Shown here piece by piece: positions 8,166 through 15,779 of a DNA stretch of 64,000 bases. Position numbers and translations under genes: made by a program. The stretch spans positions 295,593 through 359,592 of the forward strand of contig NZ_JQEZ01000003.1 in the NCBI RefSeq assembly GCF_000743705.1, written 5' to 3'. This DNA comes from Ruegeria halocynthiae (GTDB lineage Bacteria; Pseudomonadota; Alphaproteobacteria; Rhodobacterales; Rhodobacteraceae). The notes beneath the pieces are model-generated. The model had not been told where the DNA came from, searched no databases, and saw only the letters and a program-made list of their open reading frames with translations. Numbering within the stretch: position 1 is the first letter of the stretch; each line of letters starts with the position of its first letter.

Positions 8166-8849
8166 ATGGACGGCATTCACGACATGGGCGGCATGCAGGG
8201 GTTCGGCAAGGTCGTACCCGAAGCCGATGAGCCGGTGTTTCACGCCCCCTGGGAGGGGCGCATGTTTGGTCTGGCGCTATCAAGCTCATTTGCGCTGGCC
8301 TATTCCGACGACAAGTTTCGCCGCAATATCGAACGGATGGACCCGGCGCATTATCTGCAATCCAACTACTATGAAAAATGGTACGAATCTGTGACCGCGC
8401 TGATCATCGAAGCAGGCGCCGCCACCCGTGACGAGTTGGATGCAGGCGTCGCCAAAGACGCAGGGCCCGGCGGCTGGGCCAAAGCTGATCCCGCCATCAT
8501 TCCCGAGGCCATCGCTGCAGGCGCGTCGCAGGAACGACCCTCGGACGACGCCCCTCGCCCCCGTTTTGCGCCCGGTGACCGTGTACGGATGTTGACGACA
8601 CGGGGTTATGATCACAATCGCCTGCCAAGATATGCACGCGGTCGCGCAGCAACCATAACGGCCTGCCGGGGGCGGTTTATTCTGGCGGACAGCCACGCTA
8701 AATCAGGCGAGGAAAATCCAACCTGGCTTTATACCGTCGCATTTGCCGCCCGCGATCTGTGGGGGCCTGATGCCGGTGAAAATGACGCCGTGACGCTGGA
8801 TATCTGGGAAACCTACATTGATGACAGTGAGGTGCGCGATGCCCGGTGA
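8166..8849 (+). CDS. nthB: Nitrile hydratase, beta subunit
   Basis: 227 residues, starting MDGIHDMGGMQGFG, the canonical beta-subunit N terminus, followed by FHAPWEGRMFGL and the YYEKWYESVTALI segment. The C-terminal SH3-like barrel (~130-225) includes FAPGDRVRM, HNRLPRYARG and the final DLWGPDAGENDAVTLDIWE. It completes the heterodimer and contributes arginines that hydrogen-bond the oxidised cysteines of alpha. An AGGAGGT ribosome-binding site lies upstream of the ATG. The end overlaps the accessory gene by 11 bp. Confidence 0.95.
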   Translation: MDGIHDMGGMQGFGKVVPEADEPVFHAPWEGRMFGLALSSSFALAYSDDKFRRNIERMDPAHYLQSNYYEKWYESVTALIIEAGAATRDELDAGVAKDAGPGGWAKADPAIIPEAIAAGASQERPSDDAPRPRFAPGDRVRMLTTRGYDHNRLPRYARGRAATITACRGRFILADSHAKSGEENPTWLYTVAFAARDLWGPDAGENDAVTLDIWETYIDDSEVRDAR

Positions 8850-9198
8850 AATCTCAAAACGCTCAGCCTTGTCCACATTGCCCGAAGGCATCTCTCTGCC
8901 CGGGGGTACGGATGAGCCCGTGTTCCGTGAACCGTGGGAAGCACGCATCTTTGCCATCGTTGTGGCCCTGCACGATCAGGGTCGCTTTGACTGGTCCGTT
9001 TTCCAGAAACGGCTGATCGCCCGGCTGAATCAGGCCGAAGGGTGCACACCCGCTGACGCCTATTACGAAGGTTGGTATGCCGCCGCTCAGGATCTTATCG
9101 CCGAACTGGATCTGGCAACCGAGGCCGAGGTAGAGGCGCGGGCCAACGTCCTGCGCCCGGATGACCGCACTGTGACCCTGCCGCGGGCGGCTGGGTGA
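8839..9198 (+). CDS. Nitrile hydratase accessory protein (metal-loading activator)
   Basis: 119 residues. The start at 8839 is supported by GAGG nine bases upstream and by an 11-base overlap with the beta gene. The sequence resembles the N-terminal helical half of the beta subunit: DEPVFREPWEARIFAIVVAL and YYEGWYAAAQDLIAEL parallel the corresponding beta segments. This is the known relationship for activators such as the P14K/NhlE type, which deliver cobalt-charged alpha to beta by subunit exchange. No Cys-rich metal motif is visible in the tail, unlike some activators. Confidence 0.85.
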   Translation: MPGEISKRSALSTLPEGISLPGGTDEPVFREPWEARIFAIVVALHDQGRFDWSVFQKRLIARLNQAEGCTPADAYYEGWYAAAQDLIAELDLATEAEVEARANVLRPDDRTVTLPRAAG

Positions 9199-9235
9199 TA
9201 CGGCAACAAACAAACCCAGCACCAGGAATCCGAAT

Positions 9236-10627
9236 ATGAAGGTCGCTCAAAACGGCAATGTGTCGTTCTGGTACGCCGAACTTGGCGGCCCGCCAAAGCC
9301 GCGCGCGCCCCTGCCCGGAGACCGCGAGGTTGATGTCTGTATCATCGGAGCCGGATTCACCGGGTTATGGACCGCATGGTACCTGAAACAGGCTGATCCG
9401 GACGTGTCCGTGGCTGTCGTCGAACGTGAATTCGCCGGGTTCGGGGCCTCGGGGCGAAACGGAGGTTTCCTGACCGGGGCCTTCCCCTGGGCTCGTGATC
9501 GTTACCTGCAACACGGACATACCCGCGAGGGTGTGATCGCACTGGAACGCACTCTGCGCGGCACGGTTGACGAGGTGATCGCGGTTGCTGATGCGCAAGG
9601 CATCGACGCGGGCATCCATCGCACCGACGAGCTGTTCGTTGCCTGCACGCAATCGCAATTGGCCCGGATCAAGGCCGATCATGCAAACGCCATGCGTTGG
9701 CAGGTTCCACCCGAACGCCTGACCCTGATCGGGGCCCGCGAGGTTGCCGACCGCGTTCGGGTTCACAACGCATTGGGGGCCATGGCCATACACGGTGTGG
9801 CCCGTGTGCAGCCTGCCAAGCTGGTTCGCGGTCTGGCTGATGCGGTGGAACGCGCAGGTGTCGCGATTTACGAAAAGACCACTGTGCAGCGCTATGCCAA
9901 GGGCCGCGTTGACACCGACCGGGGCACGATCCGCGCCTCGCGTATCATCCGCGCGACCGAAGGATATACGGCGGGCTTTCCGGGTGAAAGCCGAACCTGG
10001 CTTGCGATGAACAGCGCCCAGATCGTGACCGAACCGGTGCCGGAGGCCATCTGGGATCAGATCGGCTGGCGCAATGGTGAACTTTTGGCGGATGCCGCGC
10101 ATACGATCTGTTATGCGCAACGCACGGCGGACAATCGGATCGCAATGGGCGGACGCGGAGTACCATATCGTTTTGGAAACGCGACCGACAAAGCCGGGGA
10201 AACGCAAGAGACAACCGTTCGAAGCCTGCACGCCATCCTGCACCGGTTGCTGCCGCAAGCAGCCCGGTTAAAGCTGGATCATGCCTGGTGCGGCGTCATG
10301 GGCGTGCCCCGGGACTGGTGCGCCAGCGTCGGGTTCGATCCGGCGACCGGGATTGGCCATGCTGGCGGTTATGTGGGCGTCGGGGTTTCGACCTCAAACC
10401 TCGCGGGTCAGACACTGGCCGATCTGGCATTGGGTCGGAAAACCGAGCTTACGGGCCTGCCATGGGTAAACCACACGGTCCGCAAATGGGAGCCCGAGCC
10501 CCTGCGCTGGCTCGGGGTTCAGGGCATGTACGGGCTCTATTCCATCGCGGATCGGATTGAAGCGCGCGGTCAAACTGCGGACACCTCTCGTCTGGCCCAA
10601 TTGGCCAATCTGCTGACAGGTCGGTGA
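9236..10627 (+). CDS. FAD-dependent amine oxidase, DAO family (PuuB-like)
   Basis: 463 residues. The Rossmann FAD motif CIIGAGFTGLWTAWYL is at ~35-50, followed by an acidic residue in VVEREFAGFGASGRNGG (~61-77), typical for the D-amino acid oxidase family and for gamma-glutamylputrescine oxidase and related enzymes. The C-terminal GHAGGYVGVGVSTSNLAGQTL is the second FAD-contact segment. It would oxidise a primary or secondary amine to an imine/aldehyde with H2O2 release. Last gene of the transporter-nitrile hydratase operon (37 bp after the accessory gene). Its aldehyde product would suit the dehydrogenase in the divergent operon. Confidence 0.85.
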   Translation: MKVAQNGNVSFWYAELGGPPKPRAPLPGDREVDVCIIGAGFTGLWTAWYLKQADPDVSVAVVEREFAGFGASGRNGGFLTGAFPWARDRYLQHGHTREGVIALERTLRGTVDEVIAVADAQGIDAGIHRTDELFVACTQSQLARIKADHANAMRWQVPPERLTLIGAREVADRVRVHNALGAMAIHGVARVQPAKLVRGLADAVERAGVAIYEKTTVQRYAKGRVDTDRGTIRASRIIRATEGYTAGFPGESRTWLAMNSAQIVTEPVPEAIWDQIGWRNGELLADAAHTICYAQRTADNRIAMGGRGVPYRFGNATDKAGETQETTVRSLHAILHRLLPQAARLKLDHAWCGVMGVPRDWCASVGFDPATGIGHAGGYVGVGVSTSNLAGQTLADLALGRKTELTGLPWVNHTVRKWEPEPLRWLGVQGMYGLYSIADRIEARGQTADTSRLAQLANLLTGR

Positions 10628-10869
10628 CATATTGCAAGGGGCTATGGCTGATGAAGTACCGATGCGGCCTCAGAATAAGAACGAGCGGTTCAGCGGGGCG
10701 GTGTCCGATTGAACGCTAGACAACTCGATCCTGAAGGAAGCTTCAACGGGAACTTCTGAGCATCGTTCGCCGCCGGGCTGGTATTGACCACGTTTTTAGC
10801 CAACTGACCGCCGGTGACTGCCGGGTTTTATTGTCGATCGCGCAAACAATGCACTCTTGCGCGCGAGAT
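10628..10869. other. Intergenic spacer without recognisable gene
   Basis: 242 bp between convergent genes. No open frame resembles a known protein. CGCGCAA (10839-10845) and TTGCGCG (10857-10863) could form a 7-bp hairpin past the amidohydrolase stop, without a T-run on either strand. The several short broken frames could be debris of an older insertion, which I could not identify. Confidence 0.3.
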
Positions 10870-11751
10870 CTACTTTCTTTGTCGGTATGCTCTCTTTGCT
10901 GTTGCAAAGTGCAAGTCATCCCTGTCTTTAGCGGTCAATCTAGAAAAGAGGTCCCGATATGCTGACCATACTGAGGCATAGGTCGACGTTGGTTTCTCGA
11001 CCGGGAAATTACTACCCAGCATGCATCGCTTCGGACCGAACGCGTCCAATAGACTACCGATCAGTGGCCTGATGCCGTCGACGTCCCAATGTGGATCCGC
11101 TTGGGATAGGCCCGAAATCTTCATGAATGTGTTAGGCAGCGCAGCAAGCGCGTTGATGCCATCCAGCCATATTTGCAACTCACCATCGTCACCCGGCACC
11201 GGTGACCCCATATGGTCGATGATAACGGGTGTATTCGGGTGGTCTGCAAGAAACGCGGCGAACTGACTGAGTTGAGAATGCCAACAGGTCAGATCGAAAG
11301 ATGCATTGACGTTGGCAAGCGCGGCGAAACCGCGACGCCATGCAGGTTTTTTCAGTAAATCCTCCTCAAGAATATCTGGGCGCGGGGAGGGTTTTGCCCA
11401 CCAGAGCTCTTGTCGGATACCAACGAAAACGTCGTGGCGCGCGTGTCGCTTAAGAATGGTTTCAACGTTTGGTTGGGAAAGATCTGCATAGGCGACAAAA
11501 CCTGCAATCCGATCCCCGTTGGGATGCGTATCGACGGTTCTTTGAATCCACGCAGTCTCTTCGACCGGGTCATTCGCGTGATCGACTTCGGCTTGCACAA
11601 CTATGAACGCGGTTTCGGCTGCTCCTTCCTCTGCAATTGCATCATCTAACTGATAAGCATTGGGCAGCGCGGTAAACGAACCGCTCTGACGCCACGAGTA
11701 GTCAAAACGTGCGGTGTCCCATAAGTGAAGATGTGCATCTATCAGCTGCAT
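10870..11751 (-). CDS. Amidohydrolase family protein (amidohydro_2), upstream region replaced by IS66
   Basis: 293 residues from the ATG at 11751, a full length for this TIM-barrel metal-hydrolase family (L-fuconolactonase and 2-pyrone-4,6-dicarboxylate lactonase relatives). The N-terminal metal motif is DAHLHLWD (residues 5-12), the central TCWHSQLSQF and IIDHMGSP segments carry the strand-4/5 histidines, and CMLGSNFPVE supplies the C-terminal metal Asp region (here SNFP rather than SDFP/SDWP, so Asn replaces the usual Asp). The IS66 terminal repeat ends one base before the ATG, so the native promoter and ribosome-binding site are gone; expression would depend on element readthrough. Substrate unknown, probably a lactone. 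Confidence 0.8.
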   Translation of the reverse strand: MQLIDAHLHLWDTARFDYSWRQSGSFTALPNAYQLDDAIAEEGAAETAFIVVQAEVDHANDPVEETAWIQRTVDTHPNGDRIAGFVAYADLSQPNVETILKRHARHDVFVGIRQELWWAKPSPRPDILEEDLLKKPAWRRGFAALANVNASFDLTCWHSQLSQFAAFLADHPNTPVIIDHMGSPVPGDDGELQIWLDGINALAALPNTFMKISGLSQADPHWDVDGIRPLIGSLLDAFGPKRCMLGSNFPVEKPTSTYASVWSAYRDLFSRLTAKDRDDLHFATAKRAYRQRK

Positions 11752-13323
11752 CGTAAGCGGCGTCTGAAGACCGTCTGCTATTGGCTTGAAGTTCCACGGG
11801 AGCAGATCGTCGATCTTGTTTTTGGGGTGACCAGTTGCGATGGCTTCGAGCGTGGCCTTGAGATATGCGAAGGGTTCGACACCGTTGATTTTGGCGGTTT
11901 CGATCAGAGAGGCTATGCGACCCCAGGCTTTGCCGCCCTCATCGTGCCCCGCAAACAATGCGTTCTTTCTGTTCAGGGCAATTGGCCTGATTAAATTTTC
12001 GACCTGGTTGCTATCGATCTCGACGCACCCGTCATTGAGGAAGGTTTGCAGGTCATCCCAGTGACGGTGGATATATGCCAGTTTTTCGCCGAGGCGAGAC
12101 TTGGCCGAGACGCGGATGCGCTGAGTTTGCAGCCAGTCGCCGAAGGCAGCGACCAGGGGCGCAGATCGGGTCTTGCGTGCCGAGAGACGCTGGCCGGGGG
12201 ATGTGCCTCGGATGTCTTTTTCGATAGCATAGATTTCGGCGATCTGGCGCAGGCCTTCGGCGGCGATCTCGGATTTGTCGCGGTCGTGGATTTCCTTGAG
12301 CTTGCGGCGGGCGTGCGCCCAGCAATGGGCCACGACGATGGGCTCGCCGCCCTTGCGCGTGGTGCGGGTCAGACGATTGTATCCGGGGTAGCCATCCAGT
12401 TGCAGGATGCCGTCGAAGCCTGTGAGGAACTTTTCCGCATTCTCGCCCCGCCGGTCGGGGGCGTAGAAGAACACGACCCCCGGCGGGTCATCGCCGCCCC
12501 AATTGCGATCATCGCGGGCCAAAGCCCAGAGATATCCGGTTTTGGTCTTCTTGCGGCCGGGGTCGAGGATCGGGGCTGTCGTTTCGTCCATGAAGAGCTT
12601 CGTGGAGGTCTTCAGGTGCTCGGCCAGCCGGTCCACGACCGGGCCCAGATGGAAGGCTGCCTTGCCGACCCAATCCGCCAGAGTGGATCGGTGAATGTCG
12701 ATGCCTGTACGACCCAGGATTTGGGATTGCCTGTAAAGCGGACAGTGATCGGCATATTTTGACACCAACACATGCGCGATGGTGCCCTCTGTTGGCAGCG
12801 CTCTTTCGATCAGGCGTGCTGGTGCCAGGGCCTGGGTCACGCCATCGGTGCAATGGCGGCAGGCGTATTTTGGACGCACGGTGACAATCACGCGCAGTTT
12901 GGCGGGCACGATATCCAGCCGCTCGGATCGGTCTTCGCCGATCTTGTGCATCTCCCCGCACCCGCAGGGGCAGGTCAGGCTATCGGGTTCGACAATCTGC
13001 TCGATGCGTTCCAGATGCTCTGGCAGGGTGCCCAGATTGCGGCGCGCCACCTGTTTGCGTTTTGGCCCATCTTCGCCGGGGGCTTGGGTGTCTTTACGCT
13101 CCTGAACCTCGGCGACAGCAACTTCGAGTTCTTCGAACAGGAGCTGGCGTTCGTCCTCATCCAGCTTCTCGGACTTCTTGCCATGCACCGCATGGTTCAG
13201 TTCCGCCACCAGATGCTCAAGCCGTTTGTTGACCTCCTTGAGTTCCGCGACCTGCGCCTCGAACAGCACCCGGAACTCGGGCGGCAGCAGGCTCAAATCA
13301 AGGTCTTTGGCAGCGTCGGACAT
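10870..13323 (-). CDS. tnpC: IS66 TnpC transposase reading in frame into an amidohydrolase (chimeric 817-residue frame)
   Basis: Residues 1-~520 are a complete IS66 transposase: coiled N-terminal segment (~20-75), zinc-finger Cys cluster CPCGCGEMH (~117-125) with YACRHC downstream, catalytic DDE pattern with FMDETTAP, LQLDGYPGYN and CVEIDSNQVEN, and the C-terminal IS66 segment ending LLPWNFKP. The usual stop is missing: the frame crosses the terminal repeat as IADGLQTPLT and enters a full amidohydrolase at its own Met (codon at 11751). The transposase is therefore C-terminally extended by ~293 residues. Either the extended protein is made or the amidohydrolase is read from its own ATG. The transposase core has no stop or frameshift and may be functional. 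Confidence 0.85.
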   Translation of the reverse strand: MSDAAKDLDLSLLPPEFRVLFEAQVAELKEVNKRLEHLVAELNHAVHGKKSEKLDEDERQLLFEELEVAVAEVQERKDTQAPGEDGPKRKQVARRNLGTLPEHLERIEQIVEPDSLTCPCGCGEMHKIGEDRSERLDIVPAKLRVIVTVRPKYACRHCTDGVTQALAPARLIERALPTEGTIAHVLVSKYADHCPLYRQSQILGRTGIDIHRSTLADWVGKAAFHLGPVVDRLAEHLKTSTKLFMDETTAPILDPGRKKTKTGYLWALARDDRNWGGDDPPGVVFFYAPDRRGENAEKFLTGFDGILQLDGYPGYNRLTRTTRKGGEPIVVAHCWAHARRKLKEIHDRDKSEIAAEGLRQIAEIYAIEKDIRGTSPGQRLSARKTRSAPLVAAFGDWLQTQRIRVSAKSRLGEKLAYIHRHWDDLQTFLNDGCVEIDSNQVENLIRPIALNRKNALFAGHDEGGKAWGRIASLIETAKINGVEPFAYLKATLEAIATGHPKNKIDDLLPWNFKPIADGLQTPLTMQLIDAHLHLWDTARFDYSWRQSGSFTALPNAYQLDDAIAEEGAAETAFIVVQAEVDHANDPVEETAWIQRTVDTHPNGDRIAGFVAYADLSQPNVETILKRHARHDVFVGIRQELWWAKPSPRPDILEEDLLKKPAWRRGFAALANVNASFDLTCWHSQLSQFAAFLADHPNTPVIIDHMGSPVPGDDGELQIWLDGINALAALPNTFMKISGLSQADPHWDVDGIRPLIGSLLDAFGPKRCMLGSNFPVEKPTSTYASVWSAYRDLFSRLTAKDRDDLHFATAKRAYRQRK
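11753..11778. repeat. IS66 terminal inverted repeat, tnpC side
   Basis: Begins GTAAGCGGCGTCTGAAGACC. Lies inside the extended TnpC frame and one base from the amidohydrolase ATG. Confidence 0.75.
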
Positions 13324-13378
13324 GGCTTCCGCATAGCACGAAAGCCCAGGTTTGACGCGGCCAAAACAAGCCCCTGAT

Positions 13379-13732
13379 TCACTCAGCCGCAGCCGGAGGG
13401 CGGCTTTCCAAAGCCTTCACCTTACGCCAGTCCAACCCCGCAAAAAGCGCCTCAAACTGGGCATGGTTCAGCGCCATCGCACCGTCCCGAATGGCGGGCC
13501 AGGTGAAACTCGTGTCTTCCAGCCGCTTGTACGCCATCACAAGGCCCGTCCCATCCCAGTAAAGCAGCTTGAGCCTGTCAGCACGTTTGGAACGGAACAC
13601 AAAGACAGTGCCTGTGAAAGGATCCTTGCGCAGAACAGATTGCACCAGCGCTGACAACCCGTCATGGCCCTTTCTAAAATCCACCGGATTGGTCGCCACC
13701 AGGATCCGCACCCGGTTCGAGGGGAAGATCAT
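13379..13732 (-). CDS. tnpB: IS66 accessory protein TnpB
   Basis: 117 residues, the standard length for IS66 Orf2 (TnpB). The core RILVATNPVDFRKGHDGL (~9-26), GTVFVFRSKRADRLKLLYWD (~41-60) and GLVMAYKRLEDTSFTWP are diagnostic. Required with TnpA and TnpC for transposition; biochemical role not established. Overlaps the tnpA stop by four bases and precedes tnpC by 55 bp. No disruption. Confidence 0.95.
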   Translation of the reverse strand: MIFPSNRVRILVATNPVDFRKGHDGLSALVQSVLRKDPFTGTVFVFRSKRADRLKLLYWDGTGLVMAYKRLEDTSFTWPAIRDGAMALNHAQFEALFAGLDWRKVKALESRPPAAAE

Positions 13733-14124
13733 GACCCAACCCCAAGCGCCCGGACAATCTCAGCAATCCGTACCGCCGGAGTGGCCCCATCCAGCTTGAT
13801 CAAGAGGTCTCCAGCCGCGATCTCGATGGGCTGGGTAGAAGGCATAACTTCCAGAGCAGGCGGCTCCTCAAAAACCACCAGCGGCGCAAACGCAGCTTCC
13901 TCCTCCAAAACCGGAAGAACAAGATCACCATCTTTGGCCATCCGCCGCCACGACGAGACGTGGTTCGGCTTCAAGCCATATTTGGCAGCAACATCATTCA
14001 CTGCCGCACCCGTCAGCAGCGTCTCAGCCACAATCCGCGCCTTCAAATCATCCGGCCACCGCCGCCTCCCATCAGATGAGAAGATAACGCCAAGCCCAAT
14101 GAGATACTCTCTTGTACTCTCCAT
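13729..14124 (-). CDS. tnpA: IS66 DNA-binding protein TnpA
   Basis: 131 residues from the ATG at 14124, which has a GAGGTGA ribosome-binding site; a TTG ten codons upstream is less likely. The helix-turn-helix is RRRWPDDLKARIVAETLL...NDVAAKYGLKPNHVSSWRR (~20-62), as in IS66 Orf1. The C-terminal GDLLIKLDGATPAVRIAEIV is the usual tail. It probably recognises the element ends. Confidence 0.92.
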   Translation of the reverse strand: MESTREYLIGLGVIFSSDGRRRWPDDLKARIVAETLLTGAAVNDVAAKYGLKPNHVSSWRRMAKDGDLVLPVLEEEAAFAPLVVFEEPPALEVMPSTQPIEIAAGDLLIKLDGATPAVRIAEIVRALGVGS

Positions 14125-14184
14125 GGAGAAACTCACCTCAAAAAAACACTCCAAGGCGGAATCTCAGATCAACCGAAGGGCTGG

Positions 14185-14210
14185 AAGGTGATCGTCACGC
14201 ACCGCTGTAC
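14185..14210. repeat. IS66 terminal inverted repeat, tnpA side (putative)
   Basis: Read inward from 14210 it is GTACAGCGGTGCGTGACGAT. It aligns with the other end only with an inserted base and several mismatches, so the boundary is tentative. Confidence 0.5.
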
Positions 14211-14278
14211 TCTATTGCCGCCATTCGCGCAGCCGCATTGAATTCACAATTTGCCCTGCTCAGCAGACAAACCGCGCC

Positions 14279-14318
14279 TCAAAAAAACAACGCCCCGCGT
14301 CTGGAGGAACGCGGGGCG
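14279..14318 (-). terminator. Rho-independent terminator of the Hsp20 gene
   Basis: On the minus strand, the perfect 10-bp stem formed by 14309-14318 and 14291-14300 (CGCCCCGCGT/ACGCGGGGCG) is followed by TTGTTTTTTT. It lies 55 bp after the Hsp20 stop codon. Confidence 0.88.
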
Positions 14319-14373
14319 CTTGGTGCGATAGTCCAGAGAGGAGGAGACTATCGCGGTGTAAGGATCGGCCGTC

Positions 14374-14841
14374 TTAGTTTACGGCCTTGGCGTCAACCAC
14401 GTCCTTTTCGATGGCCTTGGACGAGGAAATCTCGATCCGGCGCGGTTTCAGGGCCTCGGGGACCTCGCGCTTGAGGTCGATGTTCAGCATGCCGTTCTCA
14501 TGGCTCGCGCCGGTGACGCGGACATGGTCGGCCAAGGCAAAGCGGCGCTCGAATGCGCGGGTGGCGATGCCGCGGTGCAGATAGCTGCGCTCTGTGTCCT
14601 CGGCGGCTTTCTTGCCAGCGACGATCAGGGCGTTTTCCTTGACTTCGACCGTCAGGTCATCTTCCGAAAATCCGGCGACAGCGACCGAGATGCGATAGGT
14701 GTCGACATCGGTTTTTTCGATGTTATAGGGCGGATAGCTGGGCTGGGCCACGTCGTTGGTCAACACGCGATCCATCATGTCGGCGATCTGGTCAAAGCCA
14801 ATGGTGGCGCGGTGCAGCGGTGCAAAATCGAATGTACGCAT
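14374..14841 (-). CDS. Hsp20/IbpA family small heat-shock protein
   Basis: 155 residues from the ATG at 14841, with GAGG nine bases upstream; an ATG at 14856 is also in frame but lacks a site. N-terminal MRTFDFAPLHRATIGFD and YPPYNIEKTDVDTYRISVAVAGF are typical of the alphaproteobacterial IbpA/HspA class. The alpha-crystallin domain spans ~35-130, with the conserved GMLNIDLKREVPE near its end and a C-terminal RRIEI (I-x-I-type) anchor motif. ATP-independent holdase chaperone in the cytoplasm. Preceded by an RpoH-type promoter and followed by a strong terminator, so transcribed alone under heat shock. Confidence 0.93.
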   Translation of the reverse strand: MRTFDFAPLHRATIGFDQIADMMDRVLTNDVAQPSYPPYNIEKTDVDTYRISVAVAGFSEDDLTVEVKENALIVAGKKAAEDTERSYLHRGIATRAFERRFALADHVRVTGASHENGMLNIDLKREVPEALKPRRIEISSSKAIEKDVVDAKAVN

Positions 14842-14939
14842 GTGTTGTATCCTCATGTCTGAGCGATCAGTGTTTTGCCCTCCGTTCGGACGGGCGGTGG
14901 AATATGCCAGGCCCCGTTTGCGGCGACCCGGTACAATTC

Positions 14940-14968
14940 ACATGGGTAGCTGTTTGGCCGAGTTCAAG
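14940..14968 (-). promoter_or_regulatory. RpoH (sigma-32) heat-shock promoter of the Hsp20 gene
   Basis: On the minus strand CTTG (14968-14965) is followed after 18 bases by CCCATGT (14946-14940). This matches the alphaproteobacterial RpoH consensus CTTG-N17/18-CYTAT-T closely. It lies ~100 bp before the Hsp20 ATG, and its -35 element overlaps the last codons of the upstream protease gene. Confidence 0.75.
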
Positions 14969-15779
14969 ACCCGCCGGAGGAGATGAATTTCGCGCCGGAA
15001 CTGGATTTCCCGGACCCCACCTGCAACCGGCGGATGGTGGCCTTGGGTTTTGGCGCGTCACGGCGCAGATCAGCCTTGAGGTCGGCCACGATGCCGGTCA
15101 GCTCCATGCCGAATCCGACCTTCTGACGCCCATCGGTTCCAACTGCGGATACGACGGACAAAATCTGCCATCGCGGGCCGTTTCGCGCCAATAGGGCAGA
15201 GCCTGAAGACCCAAATGTGATATCGCAGTTAAAGGTGATCAGCCCCTGTCGCCGCTGCAAAATGCGGCAGGACCGTTCCCGGGTGATCGCCTCGGCCCGG
15301 CCGCGCCCGTATGAGGCAATGCTGACCTCATTCCCGGCCACACGCCCGCTGTGCAGGGCAAAGGGATCGGCCACGGAATAAGGTATCGGCTGTTCTAGCC
15401 GCATCAGGGCGACATCAATGCGGACGGCCTCGGCCGACAGTTCCGCATGGCGGGTGTAATCCGGATGGACCGCGATCTGGGCGACCTTACGCTCAGCCAA
15501 TGCCTTGCCGTTGCTCAGCCCGGCCCGGAATGTCACCGCGCTGGGGACGTAGGTCTTGCCCGTTTTTTCGTCAATCGCGCAATGGGCAGCGGTCAGAACC
15601 AGATCCTGGGCAATCAATGTGCCGGTGCAGAACCCCTGGTCGCCGATATCCAGCCGGCCGATGGCCTCCCAACCGTACAGGTCCTCGCGGTCTGTCAGCT
15701 TGCGCTTGTTGCTTTGGGCATGGGACGCAGTCGACAGGATCGACAGGCACATGAGGATATACAGAAAACCCCGGATCAT
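14964..15779 (-). CDS. Secreted trypsin-like serine protease (first of a tandem pair)
   Basis: 271 residues with a Sec signal peptide (MIRGFLYILMCLSILSTASHA). Chymotrypsin-fold triad: His66 in LTAAHC, Asp122 in IDVALMRLE, Ser192 in FGSSGSALL. CTGTLIAQDLVLTAAHC is the typical N-terminal half. The active-site Ser is preceded by Ser rather than Asp (GSSGS instead of GDSGG), as in bacterial V8/trypsin-like branches. Periplasmic or exported. Its ATG overlaps the stop of the paralogous upstream gene by four bases, so the two are co-translated. Confidence 0.88.
   Translation of the reverse strand: MIRGFLYILMCLSILSTASHAQSNKRKLTDREDLYGWEAIGRLDIGDQGFCTGTLIAQDLVLTAAHCAIDEKTGKTYVPSAVTFRAGLSNGKALAERKVAQIAVHPDYTRHAELSAEAVRIDVALMRLEQPIPYSVADPFALHSGRVAGNEVSIASYGRGRAEAITRERSCRILQRRQGLITFNCDITFGSSGSALLARNGPRWQILSVVSAVGTDGRQKVGFGMELTGIVADLKADLRRDAPKPKATIRRLQVGSGKSSSGAKFISSGGS

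Larger units (their letters stand above)
11753..14210 (-). mobile_element. IS66 family insertion sequence, complete tnpA-tnpB-tnpC
   Basis: About 2.46 kb with the three standard genes in order tnpA, tnpB, tnpC on the minus strand. The tnpC-side end is GTAAGCGGCGTCTGAAGACC at 11753, the typical IS66 GTAAGCGG terminus. The tnpA-side end, read inward from 14210, is GTACAGCGGTGCGTGACGAT, an imperfect match with a one-base offset. The 8-bp flanks (GCTGCATC before 11753 and TCTATTGC after 14210) are not repeated, although IS66 normally makes an 8-bp target duplication. The right boundary is less certain than the left. Confidence 0.8.

Noticed and set aside
10628-10869. Transposase remnant beside the IS66 element
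   Set aside because: Short frames such as the one from the ATG at 10643 do not resemble any transposase end that I recognise.
14842-14940. ROSE-type RNA thermometer in the Hsp20 leader
   Set aside because: No UYGCU anti-Shine-Dalgarno motif in the right place; only a weak bulged hairpin. The RpoH promoter explains heat control.
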